Positions 12,225 through 23,060 of a DNA stretch of 64,000 nt are shown piece after piece. A program made the position numbers and the translations under genes. The DNA lies in assembly GCA_946894095.1 (NCBI GenBank), contig OX335642.1, positions 14,147,021-14,211,020 of the forward strand, read 5' to 3'. Origin of the DNA: Incurvaria masculella (taxonomy: Eukaryota > Arthropoda > Insecta > Lepidoptera > Incurvariidae). The notes below the pieces were generated by a model, which was not told the origin of the DNA, did no database searches, and saw only the letters and a list, made by a program, of their open reading frames with translations. Numbering within the stretch: the stretch's first letter is position 1; the number at the start of each line of letters is the position of its first letter.

Positions 12225-12935
12225 AGTCAGTCAATCCGTCAGCGTGTTTACGACCACTGCGGGACATACGCCTCTACAATCCTTCTCCAGTCCTACCGGC
12301 CCTCAGCGGTACGGACCCACTGCTTTCCCCGACGCACTTGATGCCGTCTTTCCACCTGGTGGGTGGTTTTCCCACACTCCGTTTGCCTGTCCACGGCCGC
12401 CAGTGTAGGACACGGTTACTCTAACGGTCGTCATCTCGTCGCCTGACGTGACCAGCCCACTCATAACTGGGAGGACGCACTGGTCATATGTTCGGGTCTT
12501 TAAATTTTGCGAAAGGTCAGACCTCAGAGCGAATTTAAGCTTTCCGAAGGCAGCCCAACCCAGTTGAATCCGTCGCTTAACCTCCAAAGACAGTCTTTGT
12601 ATACCAAGCCGCAGGATTTGACCGAGATAACAATTTGTCCTCCCGTCATACCCTCAGTCGCCATGACCTTGATTTTATCCCGGTTCATCTTCAGACCTAC
12701 CTATCTTTCTACTACTTATCTTTATAAAGGTCTTCCAGCATTGTTTGAAGCTGAACTCGGGAATTTGACAGAAGAACAATGTGATCGGCGAAGCGAAGAT
12801 GACTGAGGAAAATATTAATTAACGTTGATACCCATGTTGTCCATTCAAGCGTCTTGAACACATATTCCGATGCGCTTGTGAACAGCTTGGGTGAGATCAC
12901 ATCCCCCTGCCTAACGCCTTTAGCAAGAGGGATGG
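12225..12935 (-). mobile_element. RTE-like retrotransposon RT fragment (degenerate)
   Basis: Minus-strand reading gives KGVRQGDVISPKLFTSASEY, then RFADHIVLLS in place of the catalytic FADD, then RRIQLGWAAFGKLKF and YDQCVLPV. The tail runs to a GACTGACTG-type 3' end near 12225. The catalytic D-to-H change, an internal gap and frame breaks show it is dead. It forms an inverted pair with the plus-strand copy at 13915-14803. Confidence 0.8.
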
Positions 12936-13890
12936 GTTGGGTATTTTAATGAAGCCTCACAGTCATCGTCGCGGACCGATACAGATTTCGGAGTACCTCG
13001 ATGTAGCGGTGGTCGATTCTACACCTCAGGAGGGAGTTTTCGACAGCCCATTTTTCAGCTGGCTGGATCACATTTTTATTTCTCGTCGAATATCCGTGTT
13101 TAAAATTATTATATGATTCCGGATAATTTCTCACATAAAAAATAGTTCTTTGTACGTACACATCATACATAGTATGCAATTTTAGGTTTTTAAACAAAGG
13201 CGTGCAAACAAGTGCGTCCCATTTAGAGTGTGTAATTATCCGAATTGCTTTCTTTTGTAGTCTAAATACTGAAACCGCTTCCAGTGAAGAACCCCAGAAC
13301 TCAATGCCATAGGTCATGACAGAGTATAAATAACCGAAGTATCTTTACACTCTTCAGGGTATCCAAGTCACAGCATTTAGACAGGGTTCTGAGGCAATAA
13401 CAAGCTTTTGTTAATTTATCACAAACATGTTGAATGTGTTTGTCCCATCGTAACTTTTGATCCAACGTGAAGCCTAAGAATAAAGTAGATGTTGCAAACG
13501 TTATGACTTCACCGTTATATTCGATAAACATCTCATCATTCACTTCATGTTTAATATTTTTCATCTTAAAATGTACACAGTGTGTTTTAGCACTATTTAA
13601 CATTAACCCATTTGCTGCGAACCATTTACCCAACTCCTCAATTATTTTTGTTGTTTTTGTAAGGGTTGTTTCAATACTTTTATCAGTAACAATTACATTT
13701 GCGTCGTCAGCGTAAATTACTATGGTTTCGCGAGAAGTACTAGCATAGCGTCTTTTGCAATGTCATTAATAAAAATAATAAACAGCAATGGTGCCATGAT
13801 TGAGCCTTGAGGTACTCCGTAATCGGTTTCAAATAATCGTGATACAGAGTTATCGATAATTCCATTTGGTCTGTTTTTATATCTTATATT
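12935..13890 (-). mobile_element. Jockey-like non-LTR retrotransposon RT fragment
   Basis: Minus strand, two or more frames. Motifs: GVPQGSIMAPLLFIIFINDI near 13820-13760, then IVIYADDANVIVTDKS near 13720-13670, then FLGFTLDQKLRWDKHI near 13480-13440, and MTYGIEFWGSS near 13315 followed by a ~120-residue C-terminal tail. Frameshifts near 13745 and 13315 inactivate it. It is wedged between two RTE fragments in opposite orientation. Confidence 0.8.
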
Positions 13891-13914
13891 TACGTTACTT
13901 TCTCACCCACATTT

Positions 13915-14803
13915 TCTAACCCAAGCTCTTCACAAACGCATCGGACTATGTGTTCAAGACGCTTGAATGGGAAAACATGTGTATCAACGTTAGTGAATAT
14001 TTTCCTCAATCATCTTCGCTACGCCGATCACATTGTTCTTCTGTAAAATTGCCGAGTTCAGCTTTAAACCATGCTGGAAGACCTTTATAAAGCATCGATA
14101 AAGGTAGGTCTGAAGATGAACCGGGATAAAACCATGGTCATGGCGACTGAGGGTATGACGGGAGGACAAATCGTTATCGACGTAGAAGTGATCGAACAGG
14201 TTGAAGAGTGCGTATATCTCGGTCAAATCCTGCGGCTTCGTATACAAGGACTGTCTTTGGAGATTGAGCGACGGATTCAACTGGGTTGGGCTGCCTTCGG
14301 AAAGCTTAAATTCGCTCTAAGGTCTGACCTTCCGTAGAAATTTAAAGACCCGAACATATGACCAGTGCGTCCTCCCGGTTATGACATGACGTACGGGTGT
14401 GAAACGTGGACTCTGACGGTCGCCGTTGTCCAAAGGTTAAAAGTTGCCCAGCGAGCAATGGAGCGAGCCATGCTGGGAATATCGCTACGGGATATGGTAC
14501 GTAAAGAGGCAATCCGCCGACGTACCAAAGTAGTCGATATTGGACACCGCGTGGCTAAGCTCAAATAGCAGTGGGCTGGTCACGTCAGCCGAAGAGACGA
14601 CAACCGTTGGAGTTACCGTGTCCTACACTGGCGGCCGTGAACAGGCAAACGGAGTGTGGGAAGACCACTCGCCAGGTGGGAAGATGAGACAAGTGCGCCG
14701 GCGGAAAGCAGTGGTTCCGTACCGCTGAGGGCCGGGAGGGCTGGAGAAGGATTGGAGAGGCGTATGTCCAGCAGTGGATGCAAACACGCTGACTGACTGA
14801 CCG
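13915..14803 (+). mobile_element. RTE-like retrotransposon fragment, 3' part
   Basis: Reads LFTNASDYVFKTLEW, then MLEDLYKASIKVGLKMNRDK, VEECVYLGQI, RRIQLGWAAFGKLKF, MTYGCETWTLTV, RAMERAMLGISLRD and WAGHVSRRDDNRW, with stops and frameshifts between. It ends in GCTGACTGACTGACC near 14800, where it abuts a Penelope-like RT in the other orientation. This is the thumb and C-terminal part of the RT protein. Confidence 0.8.
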
Positions 14804-14804
14804 A

Positions 14805-15668
14805 CATTGCGAAAATTGTACCCATGTTCTCGAAGCACAGGGTCCATTCCGGTGAAGATATGGTCTTTGTCACACAACCGCTGTGCTCTGAGTCTCAATG
14901 CTCTTGCGACCGATTCCAAATGCACCCACACAAATGCACCAAAATGAGCATGATGCGAAGTAGCTTGTAGACAACGATTTGTGTGTGTCGGCTTGCGGTA
15001 CACTGTGTGGCTTAGGATTCCATCCAATCGTCGAGCAACAAGTACTTCCAAGAACGCCAAAGTGCCTACCTTCTCACAATCTATTGTATATTTTAAATTT
15101 GTGTGAACCTAATTAAGATGAGAGATGAAAGCGTCGAGTGATTGGCGACCATGTGACCAGATTGAAATCACGTCATCCACGTACCGTACCCAAAACATTG
15201 ACTTAAGAGGTGAAGTTTGCAATGTGCGTTGTTCCAGCGGTTCCATGAAAAGGTTTGCCACCACTGGTGTCACTGGTGATCCCATTGCTACACCTTCTCG
15301 CTGGATGTATTATTGTCCTTGCCACAGAAAGTATGTCGTAGTGAGACAATATGGCAGGAGCTTGACGCACTCAGTGTCGATGTCGTTGCTGATGACTAAG
15401 TTTCTGATGATGTCGAGGGACTCTTGGACTGGTACGTGTGTATACAGCGACTCGACGTCAAAGCTCACTAATAGATCCATGCATGCCAACTTCACTGTAG
15501 ACAACAATTCCACAAAATGGGCCGAATCTTTAACGTAGGACGACGTCTTGCCAGACAGGGGTTGAAATATTGAGGCGACATTTTTAGCGAGGAGGTAGGT
15601 AGGAGCATTTATCTGGCTGACTATTGGTCTAAGGGGGTTCCCGTCTTTGTGAATTTTAGGAAGACCGT
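14805..15668 (-). mobile_element. Penelope-like element RT fragment
   Basis: Minus-strand reading gives RFYGLPKIHKDGNPLRPIVS (near 15668-15610), VSFDVESLYTHVPV, GVAMGSPVTPVVANLFMEPL, FWVRYVDDVISIW (catalytic YVDD near 15170) and FLEVLVARRLDG followed by HTVYRKPTHTNRCLQATSHH. This order and these motifs are characteristic of Penelope-like RTs. At least one in-frame stop and a frameshift are present. The 3' part, including any GIY-YIG endonuclease, is missing at the junction with the RTE fragment. Confidence 0.88.
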
Positions 15669-15689
15669 AGAAGCGCTATCACCGCATTT

Positions 15690-15845
15690 CCGCTACCACC
15701 TCGACCCACACCTATGACTTACGACCACGGCGAGCCTAGTTGTCAGTCGTCTGCTGCGTATGAACGTGGCGGACAACCTCCTTGACAACGGGCTGAACGA
15801 TCAGCTCGATACGTCGGCGAATGTCTCCTCCCGCCGCGTGAAAAG
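15690..15845. other. Unassigned GC-richer stretch between retroelement fragments
   Basis: Lies between the Penelope-like and second Jockey-like fragments. It contains CTATGACTTACGACCACGGC and GCTCGATACGTCGGCGAATG. No recognisable domain or repeat match elsewhere in the window. Confidence 0.3.
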
Positions 15846-15859
15846 CCATATTAATTTTC

Positions 15860-16880
15860 AAATATATTTAACGACCACGGTAACCCCAAAAGTATCACAA
15901 GTAAGGTTATTTCTTTAGTTATAGCTGAAGATAGATCATTTGCTGTATTTAATACATCACAATTCACATTACGTATTTGGGTCCCCAGTGCATTAAACTC
16001 GTTTTACTGTCATTTAAAAGTAGGTTATTGGCTTCACACCATAATTTAAGTGAGTTCATAGCTTGTATAAAGGACTCCCGTAGTTCTGATATACGATTTT
16101 TTGAAATTGATGATTTGTCATCCGCAAATAAAATCATATCATTATCTGTTGCGATGCAGCTTGAAATATCATTTATAACAACATATAAAACCACGGTCTT
16201 AGAACTGAACCCTGCGGTATACCCATAGTGATTGATTCTACATCAGACTTAGTACCGTTTACTTCACAATTTTGTTGTCTATTTAATATATATAATTTAC
16301 AAATACCTCATTTATTTTCCCTAACACCATAAGTGTTCTAGTTTTCCTGGAAGTATTTTGTGATCTACACAGTCAAAAGCTTTTGATACATCACAGAAAA
16401 TGCCGTAGGTGCTCATAGATTTAACTAGAGAAGTTAAAATAGATATTAACATCAAGGCAATGGCATCTCCTGTTGACCTACACTTACGAAATCCGAATTG
16501 ATTATAATTAATAACACTGTGAATGTAAGGACACAGGCCGATAATTTTCAACATCATTATGAGATCCCTTTTTAAGCAATGGTATTACCCTAGTAATTTT
16601 TAATAAGTCTGGAAATGTGCCATCTTAAATACAATTCTAAGAGGTTCTATAATACTGCCCCATATGGACTTTAACAGATTAGTAGATATGTTCCATAAAC
16701 CTTGCGGTCCTTTGGACTTAAGGTCTCTGTTACTTTTTGAATCTCAGAACAGCTAACAGATTCAAAAGTGACAGACTTCTTATTGCGTGGTAAAAATATT
16801 TTGAGTTGCTCTAATGCGAGATTTACAATTTATTGGATGTATTTAGTTGTATCTTGCGCGACAGAAGAAAAATATTTGTT
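15860..16880 (-). mobile_element. Jockey-like non-LTR retrotransposon RT fragment, second copy
   Basis: Minus-strand pieces: QFGFRKCRSTGDAIALM and FCDVSKAFDCVDHKIL near 16510-16340, MGIPQGSVL near 16225, MILFADDKSSIS near 16135, then AMNSLKLWCEANNLLLN. These are RT regions 2-6 in order, broken by frameshifts. Truncated at both ends. Not the same family copy as 12935-13890 judging by the residues. Confidence 0.78.
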
Positions 16881-16894
16881 GAAATGAATTTTTT

Positions 16895-17500
16895 TGCAAC
16901 TATTGCACCCAAACTATCAATATATCACAAATATTTCATTTTGTTTTTTTTTACCTATCCAAGGTGAGTTCAGATCAATAAAAACATCACCGGTTTATAG
17001 ATATACATATCACAAAACTGTTATATTATATTAATTTAATAATTTATTCATATAAGAACTGGGCGCATCCGACGTTCAACATGGCCGCGTAGGAAACGTG
17101 CCAGGCTGAGGGCAGCCAACCTAATTTTTTTATGAAGTATGTTCATAGGACTATCGAATGGTGGTATTGTCATCTTGTTACTCGATGACGTATTTTATTT
17201 TATTTTTCGACATTTTAAAACCGGCCAACCTCAGAACGTGCCAGGGTAGGACGAGCCAACCTACTTTTTTTTAGCTTTTCTTGATGACCTTTACCAATTG
17301 TGCTAGGTCTCATGTTGTTACTCGATGACGTTAAATTCTACCAAAAAAGTGATTTAATATTACCTACTGCACAAAACGTTCCAGGTTTGGGTCAGGCAAC
17401 CTAGTATTTTTAGGAAGCCTATTCTAATCCGCACAACCACAAATGGGTCCCATGTTGTTACTCGATGACGTAGGGTTGACTACGGTCCGCTCTCGTACTA
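16895..17500. repeat. Right arm of the ~7 kb inverted-repeat block
   Basis: Reverse complement of the left arm. The TGTTACTCGATGACGT boxes end at 17190, 17330 and 17470, again spaced 140 bp. The arm ends GCTCTCGTACTA at 17500, followed by TTG, while TTG also precedes the left arm at 10546-10548. That could be a 3 bp target duplication or chance. Confidence 0.9.
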
Positions 17501-17539
17501 TTGAGCAAGATTTCAAAATATCAACAAAATGCCTTCAAA

Positions 17540-17613
17540 ATGTCTTGTGTGGTTGACAAATGTCGAAATAACACTAATAAGCACAACAAGAGCAATGGAA
17601 TCACATTCCATGT
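17540..17613 (+). pseudogene. Possible first exon of a THAP-domain protein (partial)
   Basis: Frame from ATG at 17540 reads MSCVVDKCRNNTNKHNKSNG then ITFH, followed by a GTAAGT donor-like sequence at 17614. The C-x4-C pair after a short N-terminus and the xTFH end match the first half of the C2CH THAP zinc-binding domain, found in P-element transposases and related host proteins. The second half (W, AVPTIF-like end) was not found downstream. A downstream open stretch at 17843-18071, preceded by TCGTTTAG, reads DVCKICLSSEAV and ends at TAA, but its relation is unclear. It begins 40 bp outside the right arm of the inverted-repeat block. Confidence 0.5.
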
Positions 17614-18074
17614 GTAAGTACAAGCATATTCAGTATATTTTTAGTTTAGTTGACCTGAAACCTTTTATGTGTTGTAAAGGCGCAAACAGGGTTGGCACAA
17701 GCAAACTTAAATTATCAGTTCTATTTTTATTTTTGTTTTCATTTCAGTATTATATATTGAAATAAATTTTATTAAAAAACAAGTAGGGCTGCCACAAAAC
17801 AATAGTCTACGTACTGTTTATTATTTTTTATAATGTCGTTTAGGATGTTTGTAAAATATGTCTTAGTTCTGAGGCTGTGATACAAAAGTACATCCTTGAA
17901 AATGGTCAAAATGTTACATGTGACAGACAGCTCGTTTCCATAAAGATTAAAATTCTCAAGTCGTTTCTTGGCTCAAATGTCCTTTTGTCATTGAATGAGT
18001 ATTCATTTCTTCAACCTGCTACATTTAATCATAGACTCCATCTTCTTAGGGCTTTATCGAAAAATATGTAAATG

Positions 18075-19480
18075 TAAAACTTTATCATATACATAAAACC
18101 AATCCGGGGATTAAAGCCGCGACAAAAGGACGAAAGCGTAATAAAGTGAACCTATTTGAAGGAAATTAAACAAATTGTAAAAAGAAAGAACTTAGTGGTT
18201 TATCAAAATACCATCACACATTTACGGCAAACGGCAATAATCATCAACAGGTTTTACATAACACTGTACTGACTATTATTTGGACTATTTTTTAGCATCT
18301 AAAACGCATTGAACGAAATTTTTAAATGCATAAAATGCAAACATGGACAATTCAAGAATAATCAATATTATTCGTTTTGCAATGTTTGACCCATACTTGC
18401 TATACATTAATGATTCCCTCTTTGTGTTTATTTTGTTTTATGATTTAAATATTTACAAATTGTGTATATTCGACTTTATTAATTTATCCTTAATATAGAT
18501 GATTTTTACTCAGAAAAACGATGGTTTAAAGAATGATTCCATTTATATTTTTTTCATTTTCCCGCTTGCAAATTCGCGAAAAGATTATTTGATGCCTTGT
18601 TAACTATACAATCATGGTACTACTTGTTCTGACCACTATCACTAAATAGGAACCTTAATATTTTAATTTACAATATAATATATTGTTATTTATTTTTGTG
18701 ATCATTTTTGGCAACCCTGCCGTTTTCACTTTCATTATTCATTTAGTTTTGACGCGCCATTCTGGTCAAAGGGCTTAGCATGCGCGCATCGTTGATGTGT
18801 CATGATGGATTAGGATGAATTTTGCACTATATCTACGACCAGACGTCACAAATGTCACCATCCCTTTTTCTCACGCTATAACTAATTCAATTTAAGGAAA
18901 TTGTTGTCTCATTTCATTCTTTCGCGATTAGATAAATCTATTTGTCACTTTTTCGCATGATGCATTTTCTTATACCTTGGTCCTGCTCTATTACCCTTTA
19001 CGTATTAGAGTTTGGTGTGCATGTAAAGGTATAGGTGTGTGAGTTTTTTTAAAAATAGGAACGCTTTTGAACTATCGTCAGTATGGAGGTACCGTATCCA
19101 TTCTTTTTTCATCTAAGAGTGGACTATGAAAAAAAATCCAGGGAACTTTCTTGCCAATTCCTCTTCCCTCTGATTGTTTAAATGACTTATGATAAAATAT
19201 GTGCAGTGCCTTTGGATGATGAATAAATAATGAACCTTAAAAACTAACATATCTTTGTATTTCCCATACATTTTATAACCTCAAACGTTTTACTTACTAA
19301 TTTGCGTAGACATTGGAGTTGGAGATTCGCGCCAGTCGGATAAAATGACTCGAACCGGATTATTGATTTTAGCCCTGCAAAACATAACAAACTTGGACAT
19401 CTGCCCGAAAGCAAGCCATAATCGACCCAGTGATGGCTCCCGACGCAACGATGCGAACGCCCGCGACGTCACTCGGAGGT
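18075..19480. other. No gene seen
   Basis: AT-rich, few open frames, no repeat family recognised. It could be the interior of a decayed transposon linked to the THAP-like exon upstream. Confidence 0.4.
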
Positions 19481-19615
19481 ACTCTCGTCACCAAACCGTC
19501 ATGGCGGCGGCGGCGGCGTCTTGGCAAGGCCGCCATCTTGGTCGCATGACACCACGATTAGTTGGCAAACGGTCCAACGCCGATGTTGCCATGACGTCAA
19601 CACACTAGCGATTTA
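19480..19615. other. GC-rich patch with GCC-repeat and GCCGCCATCTTGG box
   Basis: CATGGCGGCGGCGGCGGCGT and then GGCCGCCATCTTGGTCGC, a YY1/Pho-like GCCATCTTG core. Short open frames here are compositional. Function unknown. Confidence 0.25.
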
Positions 19616-20935
19616 ATTAATAGGTTGACTGACCAGGTGGTAAGGCATAATAAATTCCAGGTTATTTCTAGTTCAGAGATCACGACTCTTTTTATCTCGG
19701 GTGTCAAAATGAAGATCACGCCAGGTTTCGGGATACAATAAAATTCTGCTTAAACAAAAGAAACTTGCCCAGTGGGCCAACTGCACTAAGATCTAGGTTG
19801 CTGTGTATAAAAACATTTGATATTCTTCTTTTGACGCTCTTTTACCGGAGGGGTAGACAGAGATGCCAATCAATTCCTTCCTTCGCTTCTTCAACAGGCA
19901 TGCATATCTTCATACGTCCCAATATGGGTGCTACGAATTTGACCTTGGTCATAGTTAGTTTTTCGCGGTCGCGCGTCTGCGTATGTACCAGCGAGTTGCG
20001 GAATTCAAATCGACTCGAAGTTCGTGTTTGTGCTCACTAACTTTTATTTGCAGATTTCACGGATACGGCAATACCAAAACAGCCGCACGTCCGTTTTACT
20101 CACACTCGAATTTGCGAGTAAAATAGCCTGGTACGGCCCGCGGTCTCGCTTCATTATCACTAAAATCCGAACGCGACTTTAAATTGTTTTTCTTAACTTA
20201 ATTATTTAGTGAATCATTTGCAGTTGACTTGATAATATTGCATCACGAATTGACGAGTTTTAATTTATTATTTGATATAATGAACTTGATTTCATTAATA
20301 AATAAGGTACACAGAAGTTATAACACGATCAGGCACAAGTCCCTTGGCAGTATTGTTTTAATCTGGGATTTACCGCCATTTTTGGAGGATTTCTATATTT
20401 TTCGCCGTGTAAGAGACCACACCACCAATTGCTGGTATTTTAAGTTCAAGTTTCAAGCATTTTACTCAACACTTAAAGGGCCTAAAGTACTGATTATCTT
20501 GCACCGGTATTGATTGCGAGATGGTAATATCAGAAGATAACTAAGTACTTGGTGGAAGAGACCCATAGTCTTTAACTTTCCGAGATCGTTATCCTATCCT
20601 TTTCGTGTAAGCGCGGTATCTGAATCTTTAATTGAGTTTAGAACCAGAACCCACCCATGCAAAACTATTAATACATTTCGCATGCAGACACACACACACA
20701 CACGTAATTGCTATAGCATAGCTTGTCGCGGAACTGTCTGGCAAGCAGCATACCTACCGAAATAAATACCTCTTCATTTCGCAGACAAAACCTACCTACG
20801 TATTTTCGTAACTAGTTTTCCCATTTTAGCGTACCACCACCTACAAAGTCTGTCCAAGCGTGGTGATTAATAAAGTCATGGATTACAGTTTGTTACAGCA
20901 ACCGACAACCTTTTTTGGGGTGATCACCTGCCCAT
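19616..20935. other. No gene seen
   Basis: Short frames only (up to ~94 codons) without motifs. Contains the AC microsatellite. Confidence 0.45.
20688..20704. repeat. (AC)n microsatellite
   Basis: ACACACACACACACAC run in otherwise unique-looking DNA. Confidence 0.85.
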
Positions 20936-20939
20936 ACAA

Positions 20940-21400
20940 TAGGCTGTCACAATATGATAAATATGAGGTTCAATTATTCCAAAATATATTTCAAATTTAG
21001 GTAAGATTTGTTTTATGTAACTGAGCATGGATGACGCTGATACCACTTCTATCATGCCAGGACCGTCCTTATTATTGCACGGATATAAACAGTATGATTT
21101 ATAAATACCTGCACCGCTTAAGGGGTACCCTGCTCCGAAAACAATAATAAATAATTGAGATATAGAAAAAAAACATCCAAAATCAACGATTATTGAAAAA
21201 AAAGCAGTTTGGGAACATTTACAAAACGAGCTTTTGTGCAGCGTCGCTGCGCTGCACAAAAGCTTGTTACTTTTTCTCCGAAACAAGAAAGATTTGAAAT
21301 GTTTTGGTTGTTTTATGTTACTTCATCTTATATTATCTCTCAGGGATTTACGAGTACTACTGCAGGTATCTTTAAAATTACCCAGAACAATATATTGGAA
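20940..21400. repeat. Repeat family K copy with a strong hairpin
   Basis: Contains ATTTATAAATACCTGCACCG, CAGTTTGGGAACATTTACAA and TTACTTCATCTTATATTATC. These recur inverted at 22700-23060 and partly at 25700-25760 and 28310-28530. It includes the 34 bp hairpin at 21230-21263. Confidence 0.65.
21230..21263. repeat. Perfect 14 bp hairpin, 6 nt loop
   Basis: GCTTTTGTGCAGCG, loop TCGCTG, then its exact reverse complement. Part of repeat family K. Confidence 0.85.
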
Positions 21401-21484
21401 ACACGGACAAGTTTCATTGCTGCTTCGTCCATCGTTCATTCAATTTAATTTTGTTAATGCAACCTGACAAGGATGGCTAATACC

Positions 21485-22198
21485 ACGGAGCATAGAGGTA
21501 GAGAGGAGATGGTCTTAGCAAACTGGGTCTGTGTCCTCCAAGTGGGTCGCTACGTCACAGCCCACGTGATAGAGAAGGCGTGGCTTAGCGACATTCGCGA
21601 CATGGCGCTGGCGGTGTTAGGTTGTGGGACAATATTATGGTCTGCGGCGCAATTTTCGGCGAACAGTCGATTACACGATGAGATTTTGTGTAAAATGTTG
21701 CAAACTAATAATCTAATCTAAAGTTTGTAGGTGGAATTACGTTTTATTTGTCAGTAAAACACCTCATATTTTATAATTTGAGTCAATATTCGAGCATTGT
21801 ATCGATGTATCCGCTCTTGCTATGTGCCCATAGATGGCGCGCAATAATTTTCGTTGTACGGTAAGAAATGTTGATCTCATGATGCAAATTTTAATGACAT
21901 TTTTAAATTAAAATTATTTGAATCTGCGCGAAGGCATTGATTTAAATTTCTATGGTTCTTTATAGAAAAAACACTTAGTAAAATTTAAAAGGCGCCATCT
22001 AGTTGCAGTCTTGTAACCACCAAGAACTCTTGGAACAGCTGCTACCAGAATATGGATTCTTCCGGTAGATGGATTTCGCAAAAATGGGCGGTGCATGACC
22101 CCACCATGAAGCGATTTTCCCCCCGCTTCCCCGCACAGTGTCACGCTGCGATCCTTAGTAATATGAGTTAATATCTCCTCTCTCCCTCTATCCTCCGT
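21485..22198. mobile_element. 714 bp TIR transposon with 10 bp target duplication inside a SINE
   Basis: Ends are inverted repeats starting ACGGAG(C/G)ATAGAGG, about 26 bp with two mismatches. GGCTAATACC occurs directly before (21475-21484) and directly after (22199-22208), a perfect 10 bp direct repeat. The flanking SINE sequence continues on both sides. No transposase seen. The TSD length would fit a Mutator-like element, but this is inference from length alone. Confidence 0.85.
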
Positions 22199-22530
22199 GG
22201 CTAATACCGATATGATATTAGCCCAACACACCACTTTTCCGAAGGAATTAGATGCCATGCCAGGACCTTCCCTTTATGAGCACGGCTACATTGAACTGGA
22301 TGGAAAACACGGCAAATTTCGTTCAAATGTTCATCCAATGCAATGTTACCGACTTGGGCGAGCTTAAGCCCTAGCACCTAGTAGGGGAAGAGGGACCTAC
22401 ATTTTTACATGGATTCCGAACCATGGAGCAGCTCGGATTCGTGACGAAATGCACATATCCAACTCAAAAAGAGAAATAAAGTGGTGCATGAACGGGGTGA
22501 GTATTTGAACCCAACCTCTGGTATCAAATG
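22199..22530 (-). repeat. SINE family A copy (interrupted; other end at 21466-21484)
   Basis: Carries GATATTAGCCCAACACACCA, CCATGCCAGGACCTTCCCTT, GAGCACGGCTACATTGAACT and GATTCCGAACCATGGAGCAG, the antisense signature of the tRNA-derived SINE. Its 3' end (21466-21484) is separated by the 714 bp TIR element. Confidence 0.85.
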
Positions 22531-22699
22531 AGATTATTTCAGGATAGATTCTACCAACCAGAATGCTTGACCCTATCATCACGGCTATATACAGTTTGAC
22601 GTGGAACCCGAACCACGGCCAGCCTCAATGGTCGTACGGGCACTCGTCATTGGTTGTTTAACCTCGATGAATGTACGCCGAGGCGTCTTTAAATTCCGG

Positions 22700-23060
22700 T
22701 GAACCAGACTATTTGAAATATTCCTGCAGCAGTGAATACCTTAATAGATAACATAAGATGAAGTAACAAAAAAAAGTCATGACCAAAACTTTCCTATTTC
22801 AGAGAAAGAACATTACAACTCCATCAAAAATATCGAAAGTTTGAGAAAGAGTGCTCAAAGTCCTGAAGTAAGATCACATGACTTCAAGTGCTAGGTGCAT
22901 ACATCGCTGTGCTGCACAAAAGTTCATTTCGTAAATGTTCCCAAACTGTTATTTAAATTTTATTATGAGAAATCTTTTTTTTTTTATTAAAATAATTTGA
23001 TTCAGTTTTCGATACAGATACACCCGCTAAAGTGGTGCAGGTGTTTATAAAATCACCTGT
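22700..23060. repeat. Repeat family K copy, inverted relative to 20940-21400
   Basis: Contains AACATAAGATGAAGTAAC, CGTAAATGTTCCCAAACTG and TGGTGCAGGTGTTTATAAAA, the reverse complements of the 20940-21400 blocks. Confidence 0.65.
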
